A DNA stretch of 64,000 bases from contig JBFLYW010000018.1 in assembly GCA_040756515.1 (NCBI GenBank), forward strand, positions 1-64,000. Direction: 5' to 3'. Numbering within the stretch: position 1 is the stretch's first letter; every line of letters begins with the position of its first letter. The stretch comes from DSXH01 sp020724325 (lineage in GTDB: Bacteria; Bacteroidota; Ignavibacteria; Ignavibacteriales; Melioribacteraceae). Below are positions 43,164 through 51,800 of this stretch, one piece after another. A model generated the notes under the pieces. The model was not told the origin of the DNA, ran no database searches, and saw only the letters and a list, made by a program, of their open reading frames with translations. A program made the position numbers and the translations under genes.

Positions 43164-44216
43164 TTATTTTTTCTTCGGTTTTGCTTCAGGTTGTTCATCT
43201 TTTGCTAGTCTCGGTTCTTCCTTTGTAATTCCTAAATTAACCTTAACTTCTTTTTCTAGAGAAGCAAACAACAGAGGGTCTTCAAGCATTTTCTGTTTTA
43301 ATTGTTCTCTGCCCTGGAACCGGTCTTCTTTATAAGTAAACCAAGCACCGCTTTTCTTTAGGATGTTATGTTCAGTAGCAAGGTCAATTATATCGCCGGC
43401 TTTACTAATTCCTTCGTTATAAAGAATGTCGAATTCAACTTCTTTAAAAGGTGGTGCAACTTTGCTCTTAACAACCTTAACTTTTGTTCTGTTACCAACA
43501 ACATTATTCCCGTCTTTGATAGCAGCAACTCTTCTAATATCGAGTCGGACAGAGGCATAGAATTTAAGTGCATTACCGCCGGTAGTTGTTTCAGGGTTAC
43601 CGAACATTATACCAATTTTACTACGAAGCTGGTTAGTAAATATTACACATGTTTTAGATTTACTGATAGCGCCCGTAATTTTTCTAAGTGCCTGTGACAT
43701 AAGTCGTGCTTGCATAGCCATTTGCGGGTCGCCCATATCTCCTTCAATTTCTGAACGAGGGACCAATGCAGCAACAGAATCTACTACTATAACATCCAGA
43801 GCGTTACTCCTGATTAATGTATCAACAATCTCCAGTGCCTGTTCGCCAAAATCGGGTTGTGATAATAGTAAATTTGCGGTATCAACATTCAAACGTTTAG
43901 CATAATTAAGATCCATCGCATGTTCAGCATCTATAAACGCAGCTAATCCGCCCTTCTTCTGAGCTTCGGCAATAATGTGAAGGCACAATGTAGTTTTACC
44001 GGATGATTCGGGTCCATAAATCTCTACAATCCTTCCGCGAGGAACACCATTAATACCAAGCGCATAATCGAGTGAAAGTGAACCCGTTGAAATTGACTCT
44101 ACTTCGGAAATTACTCCATTGCCTAATTTCATAATGGTCCCTTTTCCATATTGCTTTTCAATATTAGAAATTGTGTCTTCCAAAATTTTTAGTCTGGCAT
44201 CTTTTTCCATTGCCAT
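43164..44216 (-). CDS. recA: Recombinase RecA
   Basis: Homologous recombination and SOS protein. Walker A GPESSGKT is at residues 68-75; DVIVVDSVAALVP is Walker B, and MSQALRKITG and TNQLRSKIGIMFGNPETTTGGNALKF cover the L1/L2 DNA-binding loops (in part). Length 350 aa with an acidic-basic tail ending PKKK. GGAGGG stands a few bases before ATG 44216. It lies in the order cinA-thpR-recA-recX, an arrangement known from several bacterial phyla. No SOS box can be recognised. Confidence 0.98.
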   Translation of the reverse strand: MAMEKDARLKILEDTISNIEKQYGKGTIMKLGNGVISEVESISTGSLSLDYALGINGVPRGRIVEIYGPESSGKTTLCLHIIAEAQKKGGLAAFIDAEHAMDLNYAKRLNVDTANLLLSQPDFGEQALEIVDTLIRSNALDVIVVDSVAALVPRSEIEGDMGDPQMAMQARLMSQALRKITGAISKSKTCVIFTNQLRSKIGIMFGNPETTTGGNALKFYASVRLDIRRVAAIKDGNNVVGNRTKVKVVKSKVAPPFKEVEFDILYNEGISKAGDIIDLATEHNILKKSGAWFTYKEDRFQGREQLKQKMLEDPLLFASLEKEVKVNLGITKEEPRLAKDEQPEAKPKKK

Positions 44217-44233
44217 ATTCCCTCCATCCTTTT

Positions 44234-44785
44234 TTATAATCTTATACTTCTTAATGGTTTATAAATAGATCCGCTTCTTAACAAAATACTCTGGAACAAG
44301 GTAATTTTGTCACCTGCAAATTTGACCTCAGGAAGTTTATAATTATCGAGCAAAATTACCTGCTTAAAGATATTTTCATTTTTGATTCTTAGCATTGTAA
44401 TGTGCGGTTTAAATTTTCTTTTTTCCTTTTCGAATCCAAATTTACTGCACAATATATCAATTTCTTTTGCAAATTTTTCGAGTTCTAAGTTTTCTTTTAA
44501 TCCTGCCCATAAAATATGAGGAACTCGATTCGATTTGAAAAACCCGAAACGGTCTAATTGCAAATCGAAAGTACTATACTTTTTCGAAAGCAATTCCAGA
44601 GAAGAAAAGATATTCTCAATAAGATCCGGCTTCGTATCTCCAAGGAATTTTAACGTAACGTGAAGTTTATCCTTACTTTCCCACCGAATCCATTCAAAAT
44701 TAGTAACAACATTATTTCTCGTATTAATTGTTTCGTTGATAACCGATTCAGGAATTTCGAGAGCTAAAAAAGTTCTAATCATCAT
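44234..44785 (-). CDS. thpR: RNA 2',3'-cyclic phosphodiesterase (2'-5' RNA ligase family)
   Basis: Two-histidine phosphoesterase of 183 aa. The paired HxTx motifs are HVTLKFLGDTK (about residues 45-55) and HITMLRIKNE (about 130-139); the N-terminus IRTFLALEIPESV is typical. Such enzymes open 2',3'-cyclic phosphates or join 2'-5' RNA ends. It overlaps cinA by about 10 bases and precedes recA by 17, as in other cinA-ligT-recA operons. Confidence 0.94.
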   Translation of the reverse strand: MMIRTFLALEIPESVINETINTRNNVVTNFEWIRWESKDKLHVTLKFLGDTKPDLIENIFSSLELLSKKYSTFDLQLDRFGFFKSNRVPHILWAGLKENLELEKFAKEIDILCSKFGFEKEKRKFKPHITMLRIKNENIFKQVILLDNYKLPEVKFAGDKITLFQSILLRSGSIYKPLRSIRL

Positions 44786-46031
44786 TTGAGATACCTAAAA
44801 GGTTACGGCGCAACATTTCGAGCGCTGCCTGAGATGCACGGTCCTTATTAAGAAGCCGGTCGTCACCAAATCTGAATTCTTTTGCAGAACAAATTTTATC
44901 ATCACATATTCCAATATAAACCAGCCCCACCGGTTTGTTTGGGGTTGCTCCGGTTGGGCCCATAATACCTGTAGTTGCCAATCCAATGTCAGCACCGCTA
45001 ATGGATTTAATTCCTTCTGCCATCTGCATAGCAACTTCGTGACTAACAGCACCATTATTAGCAATTGTGTCTTCATTAACTTTGAGAATCTCAACTTTGG
45101 CAGCATTACTATAAGCAACAACACCCCGTTCAAAAAATTTACTGCTGCCAGAGATATTCGTTATTCTATTAGCGATTAACCCTCCGGTACAAGATTCTGC
45201 AACTGAAATTTTTAAATTCCTGTCAATCAATAACTTAGCTATAATACTTTCTAAGGCATCATCATTCTTACCATAGATATATTTTCCAACAAAGCCGCGA
45301 ATTCTTTGTTCAATAGCGTCAATTTTGTTCATCGCCAACTCATCAGATTCAGCTTGAGTTGTAATCCTCATTTTAACTCCGAACTGGCTGGGTAAGAAAG
45401 CAAGACTTGCTCCGTTTAGTAAATCTTCAAGATTCCCGAGACGATCATACAATATCGATTCAGGAATGCCGGTAGTTAATAGGTTTACTGTTTTTTTGAA
45501 TACTTTACTATTTCCAACCCGTTCTTTAAGGTTGGGAATCACAAAATTTTCCATCATACTTTTCATTTCATATGGAACACCCGGCATAACTATAAATACT
45601 TTTTTATTTTTTTCAATCCAGTAACCCGGGGTAGTACCTCTGTTGTTCCTAATGGCAGTCGCAATTTTAGGTACCAAAGCTTGACCTTCATTAGTTTTGG
45701 TCAAAGTGCGTCCTCGAACCTCGCAGAATTTTTTAATATCCTCTAGGACTTCTTCATTTTGAACTAATTCTGTTTTAAAATATTCGACAACACAATTACG
45801 CGTAACATCATCATTAGTCGGACCAAGACCGCCGGTAACAAAAACTAAATCATTATGTTCATAAGCTCTTTTGAATTCATTTTTAATATCAGTTTCATTA
45901 TCGTGAACAACGCACGAAAAGGAAACATCAATTTGAAGTTCTGTCAATTTTGAGCCAATAAATGCTGCGTTTGTATTCAAAGTTTGACCGATTAGAATTT
46001 CGTCGCCAATAGTGATTATTTCTGCTTTCAT
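44775..46031 (-). CDS. cinA: CinA: competence/damage-inducible protein with NMN amidohydrolase domain
   Basis: Two-domain protein of 418 aa. The N-terminal MoaB-like domain begins MKAEIITIGDEILIGQTLNTN and has FVTGGLGPTNDDVT; it hydrolyses ADP-ribose-type substrates in studied members. The C-terminal domain has ISVAESCTGGLIANRIT and GATPNKPVGLVYIG, the NMN deamidase (PncC) features. The gene is in the recA operon, but a DNA-uptake role is not implied by this alone. Confidence 0.95.
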   Translation of the reverse strand: MKAEIITIGDEILIGQTLNTNAAFIGSKLTELQIDVSFSCVVHDNETDIKNEFKRAYEHNDLVFVTGGLGPTNDDVTRNCVVEYFKTELVQNEEVLEDIKKFCEVRGRTLTKTNEGQALVPKIATAIRNNRGTTPGYWIEKNKKVFIVMPGVPYEMKSMMENFVIPNLKERVGNSKVFKKTVNLLTTGIPESILYDRLGNLEDLLNGASLAFLPSQFGVKMRITTQAESDELAMNKIDAIEQRIRGFVGKYIYGKNDDALESIIAKLLIDRNLKISVAESCTGGLIANRITNISGSSKFFERGVVAYSNAAKVEILKVNEDTIANNGAVSHEVAMQMAEGIKSISGADIGLATTGIMGPTGATPNKPVGLVYIGICDDKICSAKEFRFGDDRLLNKDRASQAALEMLRRNLLGISNDD

Positions 46032-46043
46032 ATTTTATTAACT

Positions 46044-46508
46044 CTATAATGTTAGCATATTTATTAAGTGAATGGTTAGTTGAACAATAACAAACGAATA
46101 GAACCCGGATACAACATCATCGAGTACAACACCCCATCCTCCTTTAGCGGATTCGAGCTGTTTAGCTGGAAACGGTTTATAAATATCAATAATTCTCCAC
46201 AGAACAAATGCAGGTAATAAAAACCAGATTTTTTTAGGAATAAAAAGTAGAGTCATCCATGTTCCAATAAATTCATCAAGTGTAAATTGAGAAGGATCTT
46301 TTCCAAATACAGCTTCGAATTTTTTGGCAATCTGAACACCGAAAACTATAGAAACAGAAATTACAAACATAAGGAACGTAGGATTTTCAAATCCAGGTAT
46401 TAAGAAAATCAACAATGCCAGCGCGCTAGCAAATGTTCCGCTTGCTTTTGGAATAAAGCCGGTATATAGCCCCGATCCAATTAATTTTTCAATTTGATTT
46501 AGTTTCAA
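46044..46508 (-). CDS. pgpA: Phosphatidylglycerophosphatase A
   Basis: Membrane phosphatase that completes phosphatidylglycerol synthesis. IGSGLYTGFIPKASGTFASA near residue 11, DEFIGTWMTLLFIP and RIIDIYKPFPAKQLE followed by GGWGVVLDDVVSG are the PgpA motifs with the conserved acidic residues. Three to four membrane segments in 154 aa. It overlaps pgsA by 20 bases, and the two act in consecutive steps. Confidence 0.95.
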   Translation of the reverse strand: MKLNQIEKLIGSGLYTGFIPKASGTFASALALLIFLIPGFENPTFLMFVISVSIVFGVQIAKKFEAVFGKDPSQFTLDEFIGTWMTLLFIPKKIWFLLPAFVLWRIIDIYKPFPAKQLESAKGGWGVVLDDVVSGFYSFVIVQLTIHLINMLTL

Positions 46509-47094
46509 AACCGAATAGTCTTTTAATTAATGTTCTATTTGTAGTTATATAGGTGATACCGGTTGTTACAGTAAAAAGTGTAATAGCAAGCATCATAAAA
46601 TAAACAAGGTTTGGGTTCAATAATGTTTGAAAGAGATCCGGACAAATTTTATTAATCCAATCAATTTTATTAGCCGTGTAGAAAAGAAGAAGGTAGTATA
46701 GAAAAAACATCTGCAGAAAGGTTTTCCATTTAGCTGAATGGCTTGTTGAAAATGGAATTTTTCTATGTTCTGCAAATAATCGTAGAGATGTAACTGTTAT
46801 ATCTCTTATGATAATTAACAATACCATCCAGAGCGGAATAATATCAAGAATAACGAATGCGATGAAAGCAGTTGAAGTAAGAATTTTATCAGCAAGCGGA
46901 TCCAAAAATTTTCCCCACTCAGTTATGTAATTAAATTTTCTGGCAAGCCAGCCGTCATACCAGTCGGTAATTGCAGCTAATATGAAAACTAAAATGGAAA
47001 TTTGTATAAGTAAAGGATCTTCAGATAAAAATAATACAAAGAATACAGGCGTTAAAATAATTCTTAATACAGTAAGTTGGTTTGGGAGTATCAT
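46489..47094 (-). CDS. pgsA: CDP-diacylglycerol-glycerol-3-phosphate 3-phosphatidyltransferase
   Basis: Integral membrane enzyme making phosphatidylglycerophosphate. The CDP-alcohol phosphotransferase signature is TDWYDGWLARKFNYITEWGK with FLDPLADK following (about residues 43-70). Multiple hydrophobic helices in 201 aa. It sits 11 bases after the DUF971 gene and directly before pgpA. Confidence 0.95.
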   Translation of the reverse strand: MILPNQLTVLRIILTPVFFVLFLSEDPLLIQISILVFILAAITDWYDGWLARKFNYITEWGKFLDPLADKILTSTAFIAFVILDIIPLWMVLLIIIRDITVTSLRLFAEHRKIPFSTSHSAKWKTFLQMFFLYYLLLFYTANKIDWINKICPDLFQTLLNPNLVYFMMLAITLFTVTTGITYITTNRTLIKRLFGFETKSN

Positions 47095-47105
47095 TATCTG
47101 CGACT

Positions 47106-47399
47106 TTATCTAATCGATATTTTTTTTAAATATTGAAAACTATAAATACCTGTATTGTGTCCATCTTTCCAGGAAATTCCAACAGCATAATTACCGATCG
47201 TACTAATATTGGTAACGGTTAATTCATCTGTACTATAAATGGGAAAATACTTTTTACCTTTGCTTTCCCTATCGGAAGCACAAAATGCGCAAGGACAATT
47301 CAGCCGCAAATTGGGAAGTTTTATTTTACTAATGGACCCATCGTTCCATTCAACAGCAAGTAATTCCTTATTTACCACCTTAATACTAACAGGAAGCAT
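47106..47399 (-). CDS. DUF971 family protein, 97 aa
   Basis: Small protein with the DUF971 pattern: VEWNDGSISKIKLPNLRLNC, a CAFC cysteine pair, and the C-terminal VGISWKDGHNTGIYSFQYL. The same domain occurs in gamma-butyrobetaine hydroxylase N-termini and is linked to iron-sulfur proteins, but the free-standing form has no proven role. ATG 47399 is preferred since it overlaps the purC stop by one base (TAATG). Upstream in-frame ATG 47441 would lie inside purC. Confidence 0.9.
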   Translation of the reverse strand: MLPVSIKVVNKELLAVEWNDGSISKIKLPNLRLNCPCAFCASDRESKGKKYFPIYSTDELTVTNISTIGNYAVGISWKDGHNTGIYSFQYLKKISIR

Positions 47400-48295
47400 T
47401 ATACAATAGTTTCTCCTGTAAGCATGAGCAAAGCATCGCAATATTTTTTTGTTGTATTAATAATTACTTCTTCCGGCAATTCAGGAGGGGGCGGCTGCTT
47501 ATTGAATTTGACCGAAATCAAGTAGTCCCTCACATACTGTTTATCGAAACTGTTTTGCGATACACCTTTTGTATATTCCTTTAGCGGCCAGAAGCGTGAG
47601 GAATCCGGAGTAAGTAATTCATCTATAAGTATTACTCTGCCATTGTAGTAACCATATTCCATTTTAGTATCGGCAATAATAATTCCTTTACTTAATGCAT
47701 ATTCAGATGTTTTTTTATAGATATCAATTGTAGTCTGTTTAAGAACGTTATATGTTTCCATACCAACTATTTCAATTGCATGATCTTCAGTAATGTTCTC
47801 ATCATGAAGACCAATATCAGCTTTGGTAGAAGGAGTAAAAATTGGTTCATCCAGTTTTTCAGATTCAACCAAACCTTCGCGCAATTTTATACCGCAAACA
47901 ATTCCAGTTTTTTTATAATCGTTCCAGCCCGAGCCAGTAAGATAACCTCTAACAATACATTCAATAGGAATCAATTCTGCTTTTTTAACAAGCATAGAAC
48001 GGTCTTTTAGAATATCCTTAAATGGCTTGCATATATCCGGGTATTCATCAACATCTACGGTAATAATATGATTTTCTATAACATCTTTTGTATAATTAAA
48101 CCAGAAATTGGAGATACGGTTTAGCACTTTTCCTTTTAGAGGGATTCCCTCCTTCATAATTACATCAAAAGCTGATAGCCTGTCAGTCGATACAATTAAA
48201 TAATTCTCACCCATATCATAAACATCGCGCACTTTACCTTTTTTGAAGAGTTTTAACCCTTCAAAATTTGTAGTGGTTAAAGAATTGTTATCCAT
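47399..48295 (-). CDS. purC: SAICAR synthetase
   Basis: Purine biosynthesis enzyme joining CAIR and aspartate. Visible motifs are LFKKGKVRDVYDMGENYLIVSTDRLSAFD (in part, residues 16-44), RGYLTGSGWNDYKKTG, EPIFTPSTKAD and LIDELLTPDSSRFW. Length 298 aa matches the longer yeast-like type. It heads a run of genes with gaps or overlaps of no more than about 20 bases ending at recX. The 412-base stretch upstream (48296-48707) contains one interspersed repeat and no gene. Confidence 0.96.
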   Translation of the reverse strand: MDNNSLTTTNFEGLKLFKKGKVRDVYDMGENYLIVSTDRLSAFDVIMKEGIPLKGKVLNRISNFWFNYTKDVIENHIITVDVDEYPDICKPFKDILKDRSMLVKKAELIPIECIVRGYLTGSGWNDYKKTGIVCGIKLREGLVESEKLDEPIFTPSTKADIGLHDENITEDHAIEIVGMETYNVLKQTTIDIYKKTSEYALSKGIIIADTKMEYGYYNGRVILIDELLTPDSSRFWPLKEYTKGVSQNSFDKQYVRDYLISVKFNKQPPPPELPEEVIINTTKKYCDALLMLTGETIV

Positions 48296-48583
48296 TCTAA
48301 GTTAAGTCCCTCTTTTGGATTTGAAATATAATTAGCCCTTAATAGTGATTCAATAAGTAGAGATTAATATTTTTGTTAAATCTGCTAACAAAGAGTCGCT
48401 TTTTTTGTTAATGGAATCACTCGTTCAGAAACACGAATGCAAATGTAGAAGTATATCCCGTTTGAAAAATTCAGTATTTTTTGTGAAGAAGTGAAAAGTA
48501 ATTGTAACTATTTATGAAATTAAGGAAATGACTTATCAGAATTTATAAGAAAATCCTATTTATTTTAACCGATGTTAAACATA

Positions 48584-48684
48584 CGTTCAAAAAGCTTTAG
48601 CCACCAAAGCACGAAAGCACAAAGTGATATCAAAAAACAAGTAAATACTATTTTTACACTTGGTGTTTTAGTGCCTTGGAGGCA
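48584..48684 (-). repeat. Interspersed repeat family 2 (copy 2, inverted relative to copy 1)
   Basis: Contains AGCCACCAAAGCACGAAAGCA and ends GTGCCTTGGAGGCAAAAA; both are split here below twenty bases of shared text each. The reverse complement matches 31281-31380 over about 100 bp. It sits in the gene-free stretch 48296-48707 between purC and the S9 peptidase. No reading frame or stable long hairpin is evident. Confidence 0.8.
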
Positions 48685-48707
48685 AAAAAAGGGCTCATTA
48701 CATAACA

Positions 48708-51383
48708 TCAGTTACTTAATTCAATTGTAAGAATACCACCACCCATTTGAGGACCAAGTTTGCTAACCATTTTAACAAGTTTTTGATTTACTTTATCTAC
48801 CCATAGATTAATCGGTTCACCTTCTCCGCCGGCTTCTTTTATTTCAATCTTAAACACATCATATTCTCCGGCTGGAACAGAGATTTTTTCACTTGCCAGA
48901 ACTTCTAAAATAAGCTCTTTAGCTTTTGCAGCCATCATTTCAAATTCATTAAACTTCATTTTATAACCCTCATTTAACGGAAGAGATTCAATCATAAGAC
49001 CAATTCCGATGCCATCAGTTAAAACCGGAACGTTCAGTTTAGCAAGGATAGGTATTTTTTGAGAGCCAGCATCAATTTGTCCTTCAACATTCCCGTTGTT
49101 AAACTTAATTTGAACAACAGCCATTCCCTGTTTAATATTTCTTGCAAAAGGAAGTAAAGTTTGGGCATCGACAAATAGAGTATCATTTCCGCCCATCATT
49201 CCAGAAGTAACATCAACTGATTTCCAGGCATCCATACCGTTATATTTATCTCTGGAAAGCTCGCGTGATAGGGCTAAATTAAATTTTTGACCGCGTGTTT
49301 CTACAGTTATGTTATATTTTGCGGATCCGGGTTTAATTTTGCTGCCATCATAAAACTTATATTCGTTAACAGAGTCTGTTGCAATTTTCTTAGGTAATGT
49401 TACAGTATTAATATCTACTGTAATAGCTTCTAATTTGTTTTTGATAGCATCTCTTACATCTTCTTGAACTCTGCCATTTAAGTGTTTAGCAAAGAATTGC
49501 TCCATTGCAACAACCATAGCCAAACGATTTTCTAGTCCGGCAAATCCATGTCCTTCATCCGGAGCTACCATATATTCAACCTGTCTATTCAAATCTCTTA
49601 AAGCAATTACAATTTGGTCTGATTCTGCTTTTTTAACGCGTGGATCGTTAGCACCTTGAACTACATAAAGCGGAGCTTGAATATTTGCAGCCGAGTTAAG
49701 AGGCGATTGTTTTATTAGCATTTCAAGTTCTTCAGGTTTCTCCATATCACCAACACGAATTGCAAATGTTTTCTTTATCGGAGCCCAGTAAGGAGGAATT
49801 GAGTTTAAGAGAGTAATTATATTGGATGGACCAACAATGCTGAAACCACACGCATAAAGTTCTGGAGTAAATGCAAGTCCGGCTAATGTAGCATAACCGC
49901 CATATGATCCGCCAGAAATAGCAACGCGTGCCGGGTCAGCGATTCCCTTATTAATAAGATATTTTACTGCATCTGTAATATCGTGCTGCATTGAACCTGT
50001 GCCCCATTGCTTATTGCCGGCATTCAAGTATTTTTTTCCATATCCTGTTGAACCCCTAAAGTTTGGTTGAAATACTGCGTAACCTCTGTTAGCAAGAAAT
50101 TGTACATAAGGACTGTAACCCCAGAAATCACGTGCCCATGGTCCTCCATGAATAAACATTACTACCGGAAGTTTTTTATGTTCAATACCTTTAGGAAGTG
50201 TTAAGTAACCGTGAATTGTCTTTCCATCTCTTGCTTTATAACTAACGGGTTCCATTGGTGCTAAATACTCTGTAGGAAGATTAGGTCTTGATTTGTATAG
50301 CAATTCAACTTTGCCGGCTTTTTTATCAAACAAGTAAGTTGAGCCGGGGTCTACATCTCTTGATACATTAACAATCCATAAATTTTCATCTTCAGTTGAT
50401 GAGGTAAAATTTATGTCTCCTTCAGGTAAAAGTTTTTTTAATGTATTAAATACATTTTCAAATTCTTTTGTTTTTGGATATACTCTTCTCTTAGCGCCAA
50501 TATAGACTGTAGCAATTAACTCATCTGTTTTTTCAGAAAAAACCGCTGTAGCAATATCTACTTCATTCATCGGATCTTTTTCAACAAATTTTGTTTTACC
50601 GGTGTTAAGATCGAACAATAATAATTCAGTTTTATCAACGTTATCGCCTTTGTTGGATATCAAATAAAAACTTTTACCATCTGGAGTAAACCTTACTGGA
50701 TTAGCAGCTTCTTCGCTTGTTACATTATAGATAGATTCAAGCTTGTCGCCGTTTAATTTCAATATCTCCGATCCACCGTCTTCGGTTTGGCGTATTCCTA
50801 TTCTTAAATCTCCGTTAAGGTCGGTCATCCATCCGGCTATATTATCATCGTTATTACGGATAAGAGTCCTTTCACCTGTAGAAATCTTTAACTTGTAAAC
50901 ATCATGAAGCTGAGGATTTCTGTCGTTAATTCCAATAATCATTTCATCAGGTCGTACTTTTGGTAAATCAATAATCATCGCCCGTACATTATCCAGCGGT
51001 GTTAGGTCTCTTGCATGGGGAACCGGGTCTCCTTTTTCTGTAGGGTCTACGGCATAAATCCTATAGTTTTCGTTTCCACCCTGGTCTTGGACGAAAAGAA
51101 CATATTTACTATCATTTGACCAGAAGTAATTACCAATGGGTCGTTTTGTATCTGCTGTTAAAGGACGAGCTTCTTCAAACTTCTGGTTTCTTTCTTTAAC
51201 CCATATATTTCTAACACCGTTATAGGGTTTAAGAAATGTGATATACTTTCCACTTGGCGAAATTTGGGCACCGGCTAATTCTGGATCGCCAAAGAAAATT
51301 TCACGATCAATTATTGGAGGAAGCTGTGCAAATATTACTGAAGAAAAAAGAATCATAAACAATCCTAAGGTTAGTTTTTTCAT
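48708..51383 (-). CDS. S9 family (prolyl oligopeptidase-type) serine peptidase with C-terminal extension, 891 aa
   Basis: Exported peptidase. A signal peptide (KKLTLGLFMILFSSVIFAQ) is followed by a beta-propeller region (about 25-370) and an alpha/beta hydrolase domain with nucleophile GGSYGGYA (about residue 490), Asp in QGANDPRV and His in EGHGF (about 610). S9 enzymes normally end near this point; here about 240 more residues follow, including beta-rich segments and a C-terminal GGGILTIELSN. I do not recognise the extension. Ribosome site AGGGG lies upstream of ATG 51383. It probably degrades short peptides in the periplasm or outside the cell. Confidence 0.92.
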   Translation of the reverse strand: MKKLTLGLFMILFSSVIFAQLPPIIDREIFFGDPELAGAQISPSGKYITFLKPYNGVRNIWVKERNQKFEEARPLTADTKRPIGNYFWSNDSKYVLFVQDQGGNENYRIYAVDPTEKGDPVPHARDLTPLDNVRAMIIDLPKVRPDEMIIGINDRNPQLHDVYKLKISTGERTLIRNNDDNIAGWMTDLNGDLRIGIRQTEDGGSEILKLNGDKLESIYNVTSEEAANPVRFTPDGKSFYLISNKGDNVDKTELLLFDLNTGKTKFVEKDPMNEVDIATAVFSEKTDELIATVYIGAKRRVYPKTKEFENVFNTLKKLLPEGDINFTSSTEDENLWIVNVSRDVDPGSTYLFDKKAGKVELLYKSRPNLPTEYLAPMEPVSYKARDGKTIHGYLTLPKGIEHKKLPVVMFIHGGPWARDFWGYSPYVQFLANRGYAVFQPNFRGSTGYGKKYLNAGNKQWGTGSMQHDITDAVKYLINKGIADPARVAISGGSYGGYATLAGLAFTPELYACGFSIVGPSNIITLLNSIPPYWAPIKKTFAIRVGDMEKPEELEMLIKQSPLNSAANIQAPLYVVQGANDPRVKKAESDQIVIALRDLNRQVEYMVAPDEGHGFAGLENRLAMVVAMEQFFAKHLNGRVQEDVRDAIKNKLEAITVDINTVTLPKKIATDSVNEYKFYDGSKIKPGSAKYNITVETRGQKFNLALSRELSRDKYNGMDAWKSVDVTSGMMGGNDTLFVDAQTLLPFARNIKQGMAVVQIKFNNGNVEGQIDAGSQKIPILAKLNVPVLTDGIGIGLMIESLPLNEGYKMKFNEFEMMAAKAKELILEVLASEKISVPAGEYDVFKIEIKEAGGEGEPINLWVDKVNQKLVKMVSKLGPQMGGGILTIELSN

Positions 51384-51560
51384 ATTAACCCCTATTAATT
51401 AAGAAATGTTTTTATTTAACATGCAATAGTATAAAAAAGTTTTTGATTATTACTCTTGCGGATTAAATTCTACTCAAAAAAATATTCCACTAAGCGTAAA
51501 ATAATACTCTTTTTAGATGTAGCATAGTTCGTTATAGTTAGATAATAAAAGTCTCTTTAT

Positions 51561-51608
51561 TGTGGGCAGAGTCTCCCGTTATGCGGGAGAACCGCCGACA
51601 GAAGGATT
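51561..51608 (-). pseudogene. tRNA-Phe 3'-end fragment with a palindromic insert
   Basis: TGTGGGCAGAG, ACCGCCGACA and AAGGATT occur here in the same order as in the intact tRNA-Phe gene about 100 bp away (51662-51700). The T-arm region between them is replaced by CTCCCGTTATGCGGGAG, a 6-bp-stem palindrome. The 5' half of the tRNA is missing. Confidence 0.75.
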
Positions 51609-51611
51609 CCT

Positions 51612-51645
51612 TTAAAAAAGAAAAGCAAGATTTTATTCTTGCTTT
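51612..51645 (-). terminator. Intrinsic terminator of tRNA-Phe
   Basis: In the tRNA transcription direction, AAAGCAAGA (51645-51637), a 6-base loop and TCTTGCTTT (51630-51622) form a 9-bp stem followed by TCTTTTTT. It lies about 20 bases after the tRNA 3' end. Confidence 0.8.
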
Positions 51646-51663
51646 GTATTCCTGCTTAGTTTG

Positions 51664-51736
51664 TGGGCAGAGACGGAATCGAACCGCCGACACAAGGATT
51701 TTCAGTCCTTTGCTCTACCGACTGAGCTATCTGCCC
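51664..51736 (-). tRNA. tRNA-Phe (GAA)
   Basis: The acceptor stem GGGCAGA (51736-51730) pairs with TCTGCCC (51671-51665), with discriminator A at 51664. The D arm contains AGCTCAGTCGGTAGAGC, the anticodon stem-loop GGACTGAAAATCC gives anticodon GAA, and the T loop has GGTTCGATTCC. CCA is not encoded. It is 73 bases long. Confidence 0.97.
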
Positions 51737-51753
51737 ATTAATTTTTCGTGGGA

Positions 51754-51783
51754 CAAATCTATACAAAATGAGATAAAAATCAA
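51754..51783 (-). promoter_or_regulatory. Promoter of tRNA-Phe
   Basis: On the minus strand TTG (51783-51781), a 19-base spacer and TAGATTTG (51761-51754) fit the Bacteroidota primary sigma consensus TTG-N19-TAnnTTTG. The predicted start of transcription is about 10 bases before the tRNA 5' end. This is the clearest lineage-type promoter in the window. Confidence 0.75.
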
Positions 51784-51800
51784 AACATCAATGATGGTTA

